From: Levilactobacillus fujinensis
Lineage (GTDB): Bacteria > Bacillota > Bacilli > Lactobacillales > Lactobacillaceae
DNA length: 51,997 bases
NCBI RefSeq assembly: GCF_003946335.1
Contig: NZ_RHNX01000024.1
Span: 1 to 51,997, forward strand
Direction of reading: 5' to 3'
Shown here: one piece after another, positions 1-7,641 of the stretch
How positions within the stretch are numbered: the first letter of the stretch is position 1
How the letters are laid out: each line of letters opens with the position of its first letter
Program-made: the position numbers and the translations under genes
Notes under the pieces: model-generated
The model's database searches: none
What the model saw: only the letters and a program-made list of their open reading frames with translations
What the model was told of the DNA's origin: nothing

Positions 1-1
1 T

Positions 2-20
2 GGGGCAGTGTGCCCCTTTT
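2..20 (+). terminator. Short terminator-like hairpin at the window edge
   Basis: A 6-bp stem (GGGGCA / TGCCCC) with a GTG loop is followed by four T. It probably ends a plus-strand gene lying left of the window; the stem could extend beyond the left edge. Confidence 0.45.
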
Positions 21-197
21 ATTATACAGAAAATGGCGTCGACAGATTTCTCTATCAACACCAAATATCATAGAACCCTTTTATTTACGTCACTATGGTG
101 CGCCATAAGGCAGTTTGTGCGCTTAACCTGACAGCAAAATGCGGCCAGTACCAGGCACAGTCCCTGCTATCATGTTAATGTTTGCAAACCAACCACC

Positions 198-467
198 TTA
201 TGCGCCACGCTGACCTTTTTTATCCTCATGATAAGCGATCCGAATGGTGTCGACGACAAATGATGGGAGGCTAATTAAAAGATAAATAGCCGCTAGTCCA
301 TTGACTAGAATTGTCCACCAAAGGTTGCCCCCAACGAACCATGCAATGGCTTCCAGTGCGGCAATCGGCCAGAATAAGTAAGTCAAAAAGCGGCACCACT
401 TCGAGTAATGCTTGGTGACACGGTTATAGCCCAACCAGTGAAAAATGAGCTTGCGATTAAGTTTCAT
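198..467 (-). CDS. Small membrane protein of unknown function (89 aa)
   Basis: The start is placed at the ATG behind a GGGGAAGGGGAA-type ribosome binding site, shorter than the longest possible frame. The protein has a basic N-terminus (MKLNRKLIFHWLGYN), two hydrophobic segments (about residues 27-45 and 50-72) and a charged C-terminal tail ending DKKGQRGA. This suggests an integral membrane protein with two spans and both ends probably cytoplasmic. No family is recognised. It is a single gene on the minus strand; the 1-197 stretch below it holds no recognisable gene. The function is unknown. Confidence 0.65.
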   Translation of the reverse strand: MKLNRKLIFHWLGYNRVTKHYSKWCRFLTYLFWPIAALEAIAWFVGGNLWWTILVNGLAAIYLLISLPSFVVDTIRIAYHEDKKGQRGA

Positions 468-613
468 GCTGTGGTTCCCCTTCCCCCAATGAATTTCAGT
501 ATAGCACAAGGGGTAGGCGAAGTGTATGAAGCCTGCACCTTAGCCAAAACGGTCCCACAACGAGCATAATTGCCGGCAGTTAGGGTGTGGGAATCTCTTG
601 CTGTATCTAGGTT

Positions 614-1531
614 TTAACAAGGATAATGTTCTTTAAAGTAAGCCGCCATTGTCAGCAAATGGTGCTCCAGGCTGAGCCGTTTGACGATGCCTAGCCCCGG
701 AAAGTGCTGTGTGTCGTGGTATGCGGCCAAAGCCAGTGCTGCTGGTGTCTGAATCGCCGCTGACTGTTCTGGCAACCACGCCGCTAATTTTGCCACTGCT
801 TGGAAGAATTTTTCCTTGGGATGACGATAATCGTCACGGTCATCGGACACAAAGCGGTGAATCCGCAACTGATCACCGGCAAAGTAAGTCAGGTGCAGGG
901 TGACTGCACGGGACGGGTAGCCGTGTTCGCTGTAGTGGGCGCCGCCAATTGTGTAATCGCTGACACTGGAATAGCCGTCAAGGATGGCGGCTTGCCAGTC
1001 CTCACTGAAAAAACCATCTTCAATGTCAGCATAGCTGCGGTCGTGCTCAGGAATCCAGGCGTGGTCGAAAAGACTACCGGTTGGTCGCGTGAGTAGCTGA
1101 CGAATCCGAGCCTCCGGTGGCACTAAAAGGTAGGTCGGATCGGCCAGCCAGCCAGCGTGCTTGGCGGCGACAAGTTCGTCGTACTGTCGGGCTATCAGCA
1201 GTGTTTGTTGCGTGGGCGAAGGCTGCAAGTCACTAGGAATGGTAGTCGGCGTCAAAATGTGACCAATGATGAGGTTAGAATTTTTCACATACGGTTGCCA
1301 GTCATAGAGTTTCTGCTGCGTCAGTGCATAATCACTGACGGTCGGATTAGCAATAATGACAAGTGGCTGGTTGTATTCCACGAAGGCCGCTACGGTTTGG
1401 GGGAGCGTGCGAATGTCGCGAACGGGCTCAATAATCGGAATAATATTTCGAGGAAGAATGTGTTGTTGGGCAATGTTTTTCAGTGCCAGCAGGTCATATT
1501 GGCGACCACGAAAGTAAGGAAAATAGATCAT
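614..1531 (-). CDS. sce7725-like protein (beta-protein family), third gene of helicase operon
   Basis: A 305-residue protein beginning MIYFPYFRGRQYDLLALK, the typical opening of proteins annotated as the sce7725 family. Such proteins often sit beside an sce7726-type partner with a nuclease-like fold. No signal peptide or membrane segment is visible, so it is probably cytoplasmic. The biochemical role of the family is not established. Its ATG overlaps the stop of the PD-(D/E)XK-like gene by 4 bp (ATGA), and that gene in turn overlaps the helicase gene, so the three are translationally coupled. By context it probably acts with the nuclease and helicase on DNA; this is inference. The family call rests on recalled sequence patterns. 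Confidence 0.7.
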   Translation of the reverse strand: MIYFPYFRGRQYDLLALKNIAQQHILPRNIIPIIEPVRDIRTLPQTVAAFVEYNQPLVIIANPTVSDYALTQQKLYDWQPYVKNSNLIIGHILTPTTIPSDLQPSPTQQTLLIARQYDELVAAKHAGWLADPTYLLVPPEARIRQLLTRPTGSLFDHAWIPEHDRSYADIEDGFFSEDWQAAILDGYSSVSDYTIGGAHYSEHGYPSRAVTLHLTYFAGDQLRIHRFVSDDRDDYRHPKEKFFQAVAKLAAWLPEQSAAIQTPAALALAAYHDTQHFPGLGIVKRLSLEHHLLTMAAYFKEHYPC

Positions 1532-2220
1532 GGGCGGCGCTCCTTAAGTTGGTCTTGAAGCTCGTGGCGTTCTAGGTTGAGTGCATCGATTTCGCTCTGA
1601 AGGGCCGTGACCGCCGCAGATTGGGTGTCATCGATGAATTGGTCGTAGAAATTAGCATCAGGGTCGTAGACATCATAGTGTTGATGGCGTTTCTTCAACT
1701 CTTGATACAAGCGTTCGGTACTGTACTGTTTGAGACCGGTCGCCATTTGCTTAGCTTTACCGACTTCTCTGGCCTGCGAAGCGATGAAGCGGGTGGTTAG
1801 TTCCGATTCGGGAACCTGTAAGTCTTGGCGGCGTGGGGGTCGCGTGACTGTCAAATACCCCGGCGTAGTGGGCGCCTCAGTCGCCGTGGCCAACATCTCT
1901 GGGTCAAATGGACGGTAGATCAACACGCCGATATGTGCAGGAATCTCGGCGGCAACCGCTTGATATAACTTTAGGGGTAGGACAAAGTAGTTGTAGTGAC
2001 CGACAAAGGAGAGCTTGGCCTTGGAGTGAAAGTCGCTCTTGGTGACCTTTAATTCGTAGCAGCGCCATTCAATCGTCTTATCTGCTAATTCCTGGTAGCT
2101 TAAAGTGTCGACGATGCCAGCGTCATCTGGCATGGTGACCTCCTCGACGGCAAAAGCTCCGGCTTCGCGGCAGTAGGCATAGAGGGTGGCTTCCATGGCC
2201 AATGTTAATTTTGTCTTCAT
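1528..2220 (-). CDS. PD-(D/E)XK nuclease-like protein, second gene of helicase operon
   Basis: A 230-residue protein starting MKTKLTLAMEATLY at an ATG with a perfect AGGAGGT site 6 nt upstream; the longer frame was discarded. Residues about 20-75 look like a PD-(D/E)XK core: an acidic residue in GIVDTLSY and a later strand WRCYELKVTKSDF carrying the E-x-K signature, followed by SFVGHYNYFVLP. This resembles MmcB-like or sce7726-like predicted nucleases. The C-terminus (after about residue 130) is charged and may form a coiled coil (ALQSEIDALNLERHELQ). ATGA overlaps on both sides bind it into an operon with the helicase and the sce7725-like gene. Nuclease activity is inferred, not demonstrated. 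Confidence 0.65.
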   Translation of the reverse strand: MKTKLTLAMEATLYAYCREAGAFAVEEVTMPDDAGIVDTLSYQELADKTIEWRCYELKVTKSDFHSKAKLSFVGHYNYFVLPLKLYQAVAAEIPAHIGVLIYRPFDPEMLATATEAPTTPGYLTVTRPPRRQDLQVPESELTTRFIASQAREVGKAKQMATGLKQYSTERLYQELKKRHQHYDVYDPDANFYDQFIDDTQSAAVTALQSEIDALNLERHELQDQLKERRP

Positions 2221-4583
2221 TGTGAGACCTCCTGGTGCCAAAAGTTCTGAACGGCAGTCGGCAGCTGTTCCGGCCGGTAGATGCGGCGGAAGTGCTGCCA
2301 GTGACGGGGATAGAGCTGTGTGTAACGCGGACTAGCGAAGCGTTGATCCATCAGTAAAATGATGCCCACATCGTGAGAGCCACGAATCAACCGGCCGGCT
2401 GCCTGAAAGACATTGTTCAGTCCCGGTAGTTGGTAGGCATACGCGAAGCCGTTGTGTGCGTCTTGGTCAAAATAATCGCGAATCAGATCAGTCTCGGGAT
2501 TGATGCCTGGCAGACCGACGCTGACGATGCCAACACCAATCAGTCTGTCGGCCTTCAAGTCGATGCCTTCAGCGAAGATGCCACCAAGCAGGGCGAACCC
2601 CACCAGTGTTGTGTCCGGGTTAGACTGAAAGTTGGCTAGAAATGCTGTCCGGTCCGCTTCGGCCATTTGTGCTTGCTGGCTAACGGTCTGAATGTACGGA
2701 TAGGCCATGGCAAAGGCCTGACTGACATCGAGAAGGTAGTGGTAGGACGGCAGAAAAATTAGGTAGTTCCCGGTTTTGCCGTCGACCAACGTCTTAATGG
2801 CCAGCAGAATGTTGGCGAGGTTGGCATCGCGCTGCTTATAAGTCGTTTGGATATAGGTCGTGACTAGAATCTCTTGATGGCGCGGTTCAAAGGGAGAATC
2901 GAGGCGGTAGGCCAGACTCTCCTGATCGCCACCCAACACCGTTTGGTAGTAGTCCATGGGAGAGAGGGTCGCTGAGAACAGAACGGCACCATGGCCGAGG
3001 GCCAGACTGTCGGCGAGAAAGGCGCTGGGGTCCAAGCAGAGTTCCTTTATCATGATATTACCGTCGTCGATTTCTAAGCGCATACGATAGGTGTCGTCGT
3101 AATATTCTCCGATCCGCTGATAGCTGATGGCGGTGAAATAGTAATCGAGAATGGCCTGGGTAAAAGGTGTCTGCGGTTGGTCGACCAGCCAATCATGAAT
3201 GGCTTCGACCAGGCGACCGAGGTCATGTTCAAAGTTTTCGGGTGGCGTGAGAAATGTGCTGTCCGTGCGACCGTCCGCAAGCAGTGGCGCACAGACATCG
3301 TCAAAGGTGGCGCGTAGGTCGGTCAGGCGGCGATGTAATTTTTTACTAGCCTGTGGTAGGTCGCGACTCACTTCAACCAAATGGTCGAGTGGTTGGCTGC
3401 TGATGGCTGCAGAATACATATCTCGCGAGCGACTGACCAGGTTGTGGGCTTCGTCGATCAGGAAGAAGTTGTCTGGGTCCTCGGTCGCAAAGAAGCGTTG
3501 CAAGTGGACTTGCGGGTCGAACAGGTAGTTGTAATCGCCAATGATGACATCACAAAAAAGACTAGCGTCGAGTTGAAATTCAAACGGATCCAGCGTGTGT
3601 TTGCGCGCGTAGTCTTCGATAACTGGTCGCGTGAGTTGGTCGTTGTTTTCAATTAAGTCCAGCAACGCCGGTTTGAGCCGGTCGTAATAGCCAAGCATAT
3701 AAGGGTTCTCTTCGGGTAACAGGTCGGCCTCTTCGGGAAAGACGATTTTTGCCTTGGCGGTGAGCGTGATACTCTTAAGCTTGAGTCCCTGACCGGCCAT
3801 GAGGGTAATGGCTTCCTCGGCGACACGGCGGGTACTTTGCTTGGCAGTTAGGTAGAAAATTCGTTGAATGACACCTTCACCGACAGCCTTAATGGTAGGA
3901 AAAAGGGTGGAAATCGTCTTCCCAGTTCCGGTCGGTGCCTCGGCAAAGAGCCGTTTACTGGTAAGAATGGTCTTGTAGACGGCCACTGCCAGCTCCCGTT
4001 GGCCGGGGCGGTAGTGGTCGAAGGGAAAGGTGAGTTGCTTAATCGTTGGATCACGTCGGTCGCGGAGGTCGGAACGAAATTTAAGCCAAGTGACGTACTC
4101 GGTAATGACCTTGTCGAAGAAATCTTTCGCTTCGGTACGGGTAATAGTTTGATTGGTTTGCGTGGTGGTTTCGGTGTTGGTCTGGAAGTAGGTCAGTGTG
4201 AGGGTCACGGCGTCGAAATCAGCTTCTTTCGCCATTAAAAGATAAGCGTAAATTTTGACCTGCCCCCAGTACAGGGTTAGGGTGTTGTCGCTAAGCTGGT
4301 CGAAGACGGTCTCTGAAGTCTTGATCTCTTCGATGCTAGCACCGTCCGCGGTCAGTGTGACCCCATCGGCGCGGCCATGAAGGAGATAGTCGTTGTTATT
4401 TAGTGTGAGCGCTTTGTCGAGATAGTATTCCTTTTGATAGTCGGCACCGCGTTGCTTCTGTAGGCGACGGTGAATCTGCGCACCGAGTAGTGCCGTGTTT
4501 TGACTACCGGATGTGCTGCTGAGGTCCCCAGTTCGTAAGGTGAACTCCACCAACTCCCGGACACCTAATTTAATGGTCATCAT
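2217..4583 (-). CDS. Nuclease-helicase: RecB/Cas4-like nuclease domain plus XPD/DinG-type helicase without Fe-S cysteines
   Basis: 788 residues from an ATG preceded by GTGAGG; an in-frame GTG lies 12 nt further up. The N-terminus carries a PD-(D/E)XK nuclease set: H38 in AQIHRR, D73 in GRADGV, E86/K88 in EEIKT, and a QxxxY element (Q108-Y112, QVKIY). The helicase follows: Walker A APTGTGKT at about 216-223, a DEAH box (LIDEAHNL), and a C-terminal motif VI AAGRLIRG. The inserted domain between Walker A and the DEAH box normally holds four cysteines for a 4Fe-4S cluster. Here those places read KIVF, DLLPEEN and LDPFEF, with no cysteine; only the neighbouring SLFCDV cysteine remains. By family it should unwind and trim damaged or branched DNA. 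It is the first gene of a three-gene coupled operon. Confidence 0.88.
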   Translation of the reverse strand: MMTIKLGVRELVEFTLRTGDLSSTSGSQNTALLGAQIHRRLQKQRGADYQKEYYLDKALTLNNNDYLLHGRADGVTLTADGASIEEIKTSETVFDQLSDNTLTLYWGQVKIYAYLLMAKEADFDAVTLTLTYFQTNTETTTQTNQTITRTEAKDFFDKVITEYVTWLKFRSDLRDRRDPTIKQLTFPFDHYRPGQRELAVAVYKTILTSKRLFAEAPTGTGKTISTLFPTIKAVGEGVIQRIFYLTAKQSTRRVAEEAITLMAGQGLKLKSITLTAKAKIVFPEEADLLPEENPYMLGYYDRLKPALLDLIENNDQLTRPVIEDYARKHTLDPFEFQLDASLFCDVIIGDYNYLFDPQVHLQRFFATEDPDNFFLIDEAHNLVSRSRDMYSAAISSQPLDHLVEVSRDLPQASKKLHRRLTDLRATFDDVCAPLLADGRTDSTFLTPPENFEHDLGRLVEAIHDWLVDQPQTPFTQAILDYYFTAISYQRIGEYYDDTYRMRLEIDDGNIMIKELCLDPSAFLADSLALGHGAVLFSATLSPMDYYQTVLGGDQESLAYRLDSPFEPRHQEILVTTYIQTTYKQRDANLANILLAIKTLVDGKTGNYLIFLPSYHYLLDVSQAFAMAYPYIQTVSQQAQMAEADRTAFLANFQSNPDTTLVGFALLGGIFAEGIDLKADRLIGVGIVSVGLPGINPETDLIRDYFDQDAHNGFAYAYQLPGLNNVFQAAGRLIRGSHDVGIILLMDQRFASPRYTQLYPRHWQHFRRIYRPEQLPTAVQNFWHQEVSQ

Positions 4584-4595
4584 GCGTCGCCTCAC

Positions 4596-4941
4596 TTTCT
4601 AAGTTCTGTTGTTTGCAAATGGCCGCCTCCGGCTATGATTGTGCGCTGCTACGATAAAGGTTATGACAGAGATGATGTCAATTGTGTCATGTGGTGGCCC
4701 AAATATTGCGGTAGAAGGTAGGTTGATTCAGTAACCGGTTAGTTTTCGGCGTAGGTAGCGTTTGAATAACACTTACTGATAAACAACAGGTGCCAACTAT
4801 GAGGAAGACTGCGGGTGTCCCCACGGTGTGGTATCTGATACACACCGTTTGTTTCGCACAATCGGTATCATACCATAGATTGGGCGAAGTTTGAACGCGC
4901 GTTCGGCTCGAATTATTTCTTGTGAATTTTTTAGAAAAGTA
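4596..4941. other. Intergenic region with operator-like palindromes and a repeat fragment
   Basis: No convincing gene. Positions 4621-4650 match the tail of the dispersed repeat described below (CCTCCGGCTATGATTGTGCG). Positions 4824-4847 form an inverted repeat CGGTGT-g-GTATC / GATAC-ACACCG, and 4864-4874 reads GGTATCATACC. Both contain GGTATC and lie upstream of the promoter at 4942, so they are possible regulator binding sites. Confidence 0.45.
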
Positions 4942-4970
4942 TTGGCACCAGCCATGTAATCGCTTACAAT
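4942..4970 (+). promoter_or_regulatory. Sigma-A-type promoter of the HPr-like gene
   Basis: TTGGCA and TACAAT hexamers are separated by exactly 17 bp. The predicted transcript starts only a few bases before the ribosome binding site AGAGGTG, so the leader is very short. Confidence 0.7.
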
Positions 4971-4989
4971 AGAACCAGAGGTGATCACG

Positions 4990-5253
4990 ATGAAAACGAT
5001 TGGCTTTCCTTTATATGAAGTAACGCCCCCAGTTGACGAAGCAGCCGCTCTAAAGCAAATCTGTTCGCGCTACACAAGTACGGCAACGATCAAGGTTCGC
5101 GACGTCGAGCTCAACCCGCAACTCCAACATGAAGTGGCCCAGCTATCTAAGTATGGCGGTAAATTCATTCAAGTGGTTGCGGATGGCCCAGATGAAGCAC
5201 AATTAGCAGCCGCGATTCATCAGCAGTTGGCAAAGGATCAATTTTGTTATTAA
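4990..5253 (+). CDS. HPr-like domain protein lacking the phosphorylatable His and Ser
   Basis: 87 residues, started at the ATG 6 nt after AGAGGTG (an in-frame GTG at 4981 overlaps that site). The layout matches the phosphocarrier HPr: a helix ALKQICSRYTSTATI like HPr TLLVQTASKFNSDI, and a C-terminal VVADGPDEAQLAAAI like TVDGADEAEGMAAI. The HPr active-site loop GIHARPA (His15) is replaced by PPVDEAA, and the Ser46 region SIMG by LQHE. The protein therefore cannot carry phosphate from enzyme I or be a target of HPr kinase in the usual way. It may be a regulatory paralogue binding HPr partners; that is inference. It is a single gene with its own promoter and terminator. Confidence 0.65.
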   Translation: MKTIGFPLYEVTPPVDEAAALKQICSRYTSTATIKVRDVELNPQLQHEVAQLSKYGGKFIQVVADGPDEAQLAAAIHQQLAKDQFCY

Positions 5254-5263
5254 AGAGAAATGA

Positions 5264-5297
5264 TAGAGGGCTAGGTCAATTCCTAACTCTTTTTTTA
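5264..5297 (+). terminator. Terminator of the HPr-like gene
   Basis: An interrupted stem (AGAG...TAGG / CCTA...CTCT) is followed by seven T. It is moderately stable and lies 11 nt after the stop codon. Confidence 0.6.
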
Positions 5298-5298
5298 T

Positions 5299-5336
5299 TA
5301 AAAAAAATCCCCCTAAAGTTATAAACTAAAGGGGAA
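5299..5336 (-). terminator. Terminator of the toxin-antitoxin operon
   Basis: Read on the minus strand, a strong stem TCCCCTTTAGT...ACTTTAGGGGGA is followed by eight T, immediately after the toxin stop codon. Confidence 0.8.
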
Positions 5337-5340
5337 CTAG

Positions 5341-5700
5341 TTAGTCCTGGTTATTTCGAACGCGCTTAACAAATTTAAATAATTCGATCTGATCGGGCTT
5401 GGAGAATTTACCGATAGGTGAGTTTTGAAGCATATACTCAGTTGCTAATGCATATGCTGTGTGTACATCTACATATGACATTTTATCTAGACCCGCTTCG
5501 CGCCAAAACTTGATAGGGTAATAAAACCGTTTGATGTCTTCTGACTTATTCTCGTACTTAGACGTAATCTTGTAGACAGTCGACTGCTGCCTATCAATCA
5601 TTACCAGAAGTGCTGGTCGTGTTTTAAAAGTCTTCCCATCATCATAGGGAACAGCAGCAACCACTATATCCATGAGATGAAACTGGGTATCGTTATTCAT
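5341..5700 (-). CDS. MazF/PemK-family type II toxin (predicted mRNA interferase)
   Basis: 119 residues starting MNNDTQFHLMDIVVAAVPYDD. The MazF/PemK opening pattern is present: a G/D-DIV strand followed by KTRPALLVM (the conserved RP-A-L-V element) at about residues 25-33. The family folds as an SH3-like barrel and cuts single-stranded RNA. The start ATG lies inside the last codons of the antitoxin gene (8-bp overlap), a usual arrangement for coupled toxin translation; an ATG 6 nt earlier is an alternative. The remainder of the protein (FYYPIKFWREAGLDKMSYVDVHT) fits the longer PemK-like proteins of lactobacilli. Cleavage specificity cannot be predicted. Confidence 0.8.
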   Translation of the reverse strand: MNNDTQFHLMDIVVAAVPYDDGKTFKTRPALLVMIDRQQSTVYKITSKYENKSEDIKRFYYPIKFWREAGLDKMSYVDVHTAYALATEYMLQNSPIGKFSKPDQIELFKFVKRVRNNQD

Positions 5701-5992
5701 CGTCATCCATCCAGGATGCAAAGGTTGGTGACTTAGTGGAATTGATAGTGCCGTCATTGTTGAATACTACTTGCTCGATGGGGCCTTCGGTAACTAAGTT
5801 GGCCCAATCCAGTGCAGTAGGTGCTTTTTGAATCTTGATTTCGTCATTTTCGTTTAGGGACAGTTGGAGAGTGCTGCCTTCTGATAAATCAATTTTTTTC
5901 CGAATATCAGCCGGAATAACGATTTGTCCTTTAGTAGATATTTTAACTTCAAACGTTTTTCCGGTAAGATTTTGACTCTTTTTTTCCATCAT
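5693..5992 (-). CDS. AbrB/MazE-type antitoxin
   Basis: 99 residues. Residues about 14-55 hold the swapped-hairpin AbrB/MazE DNA-binding domain: VKISTKGQIVIPADIRKKIDL followed by EGSTLQLSLNENDEI. The acidic C-terminus ending SWMDDDE is the usual toxin-binding tail. Translation starts at an ATG 7 nt after AAAGGAGGT. It is the first gene of the pair and should repress its own promoter. A divided repeat AAGGTAA (6027-6033) / TTACCTT (6056-6062) just upstream is a candidate operator, and TATAAT on the minus strand near 6069 a candidate -10. Confidence 0.85.
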   Translation of the reverse strand: MMEKKSQNLTGKTFEVKISTKGQIVIPADIRKKIDLSEGSTLQLSLNENDEIKIQKAPTALDWANLVTEGPIEQVVFNNDGTINSTKSPTFASWMDDDE

Positions 5993-6026
5993 GACAATTA
6001 CCTCCTTTATTTAATACCGCGTTTAA

Positions 6027-6074
6027 AAGGTAATGATATCTTACGTCTTACTGTTTTACCTTAAGACATTATAA
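6027..6074 (-). promoter_or_regulatory. Candidate promoter and operator of the toxin-antitoxin operon
   Basis: Minus-strand TATAAT at about 6069-6074 is followed downstream by two inverted half sites, AAGGTAA and TTACCTT, 22 bp apart. No good -35 is seen. Autorepression is expected for this family but is not shown. Confidence 0.4.
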
Positions 6075-6229
6075 TCTATGTTAGTGGAACATGCTAGTTT
6101 TGTGCATCGTCCCCCTCCTTGAGTACGTAATCTGTACGGTGTTATTAGTGGATGCTGGCAGTTTTGGTAAGTGTAATTGGAAGGGTAGTTTGAAAGGATA
6201 TATAGCTGAACTTGTGGTAATAAGTGAAG

Positions 6230-6475
6230 TTAAATGAACATCTTGACCAGCACGTGTTCAAGGGAATAGGCTAGCGTGTTATTAACAATGGCTTCAATAT
6301 AGCTTTCGTGACGATTAGCATGTCTACTCCATTTAGCCCGTAGTTGCAGAAACTCATTAGTGTATTCCATCAGAGACCAGACTAAAACGGCCGAATCATT
6401 AGCTGACTTGGGATTTTTCAGTTCTCCCGGGGTAAACTGCGATGCCGGTCCTATTCTGACTGATATCAATTCCAA
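6230..6475 (-). pseudogene. Doubtful open frame, possible gene remnant
   Basis: An 81-codon frame that can open only at TTG, with no ribosome binding site before it. The residues (LVWSLMEYTNEFLQLRAKWSRH) look protein-like, and an internal ATG would give 46 residues. I do not recognise a family. It may be the tail of a lost gene or chance. The flanking stretches 6075-6229 and 6476-6790 are AT-richer and hold nothing I can assign. Confidence 0.25.
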
Positions 6476-6809
6476 TAATTATACGATTGTTCCTATCACT
6501 ACACCAATTCTTCCGAAGTTTTCACAATAATTTTAATAAACTAGTTTTCAAAATTCGGTTTCAAGAACCTAAATATTTTGAATGCATTAATTAAAACCAG
6601 GGAAGCGGCTATTTTTTAGTTCGGCCTCAAGGACCTCAAGAGCCCACAGCCTGTCTTTACTACCACTGTAGTAAATAGAGGGCACAAGAGCATCCCGCCG
6701 GACAACTGTTATGTCTCTAAGCTTAGTATTTCTTTAGTTGGGTCTCACTTGACGAACGGTAAGGGATTCGCTAAGCTCGGTTTAGATTGTGTGAAGGGAG
6801 TCACCACAT

Positions 6810-7013
6810 TTGGACGAAGCGAAAGTAGCACGACTGTGTCAGATTGCCCCCAAGTACGGTCTGACGTTGGCACACGAGGGATTGATCATCACCGAGGTCA
6901 ATGGCAAGGCCACAAGCTTGGATACGACCAAGTATATGCCGGACCAATTTATCGATCTGTTGGCGCAAATCATTGCGACAAATATGAAAGCCGATTTATG
7001 GCAGTGGCAGTAA
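6810..7013 (+). CDS. Small conserved-looking protein of unknown function (67 aa)
   Basis: A TTG start lies 9-10 nt after AAGGGAG. The product begins MDEAKVARLCQIAPKYGLTL and ends DLWQWQ; it looks like a small alpha/beta protein: a helix, a strand pair (HEGLIITEVNGKATSL) and a C-terminal helix (DQFIDLLAQIIATNM). There is no membrane segment. A longer overlapping frame (6749-7291) has no ribosome binding site and poor composition and was set aside. A bidirectional terminator follows at 7064. The function is unknown. Confidence 0.5.
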   Translation: MDEAKVARLCQIAPKYGLTLAHEGLIITEVNGKATSLDTTKYMPDQFIDLLAQIIATNMKADLWQWQ

Positions 7014-7063
7014 CGACAAGCGGGGTTCATTTTAACATGGCAAGTTATGATGGCCCACAGCTA

Positions 7064-7124
7064 AAAATACGAGAGAAGATTTCGGGTCACCGCAATGGCG
7101 ATTGGAAATTTTCTCTCGTATTTA
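7064..7124. terminator. Bidirectional terminator between convergent genes
   Basis: A long stem, AAATACGAGAGAA pairing with TTCTCTCGTATTT, is flanked by A-rich and T-rich sequence. It lies between the plus-strand 67-aa gene and the minus-strand gene ending at 7157. Confidence 0.75.
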
Positions 7125-7156
7125 TTTTGGTTTCAATTAGAGTAATGCTAACGAGG

Positions 7157-7507
7157 TTAGGATTCTTCCCAACGATCGAAGTCCTGCGTGTGGCTAGCCA
7201 GATAGGCGATGGCTTCAGATCCCAGCGCTTCGCTGTCAGCTGTGAAGTCGTGCTTCTGGTCGCCTTCGTCAGCATCTGCTTCGTCGCGTAAAAAACCTGC
7301 CGCTAAGTCGAGATACTTGGTCCGACGCCCAGCACCGTCGTCCTTAAATAAGCGATCTAGGCCTGTCAAATCGGTTTTAGCTGCCGTTGCAACCTTCTGG
7401 GCCAAATTTGGTTGTTTCCCCAATTTTTCGGCTGCATAATCCATGAGAAAATCATTCATATCAACGATAATAGCGTGTCGTTCTGCGCGTTCATTCTTAT
7501 TTGCCAC
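7157..7507 (-). CDS. Acidic soluble protein of unknown function (116 aa)
   Basis: It starts at GTG, 7-8 nt after GAGAGGTG. The sequence opens MANKNERAERHAIIVDMNDFLMDYAAEKLG and is helical and rich in Asp and Glu in the second half (DEADADEGDQKHDF, ending DRWEES). No transmembrane segment, signal peptide or catalytic motif is visible. It is transcribed divergently from pstS, with about 280 bp between the two genes. I recognise no domain; similar small acidic proteins are common hypotheticals in lactobacilli. Confidence 0.65.
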   Translation of the reverse strand: MANKNERAERHAIIVDMNDFLMDYAAEKLGKQPNLAQKVATAAKTDLTGLDRLFKDDGAGRRTKYLDLAAGFLRDEADADEGDQKHDFTADSEALGSEAIAYLASHTQDFDRWEES

Positions 7508-7641
7508 TTCTGGTCACCTCTCAATCTTAATTCTAGTCATTTACTGGGTAAGACGCAATTAATCCCCCATAGTTGTTGGAACAATCGTGTTTGGGGGTTA
7601 ACTACCTGGAATATCAAAAATAAATCAGAAATCCGGCAACA

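Noticed and set aside
4797-4988. A 63-codon minus-strand frame upstream of the HPr-like gene
   Set aside because: It is antisense to the clear promoter at 4942 and covers the operator-like palindromes; no ribosome binding site.
6749-7291. A 180-codon plus-strand frame
   Set aside because: It has no ribosome binding site, overlaps a terminator and the opposite-strand gene at 7157-7507, and has unlikely residue composition. The shorter TTG frame at 6810 fits much better.
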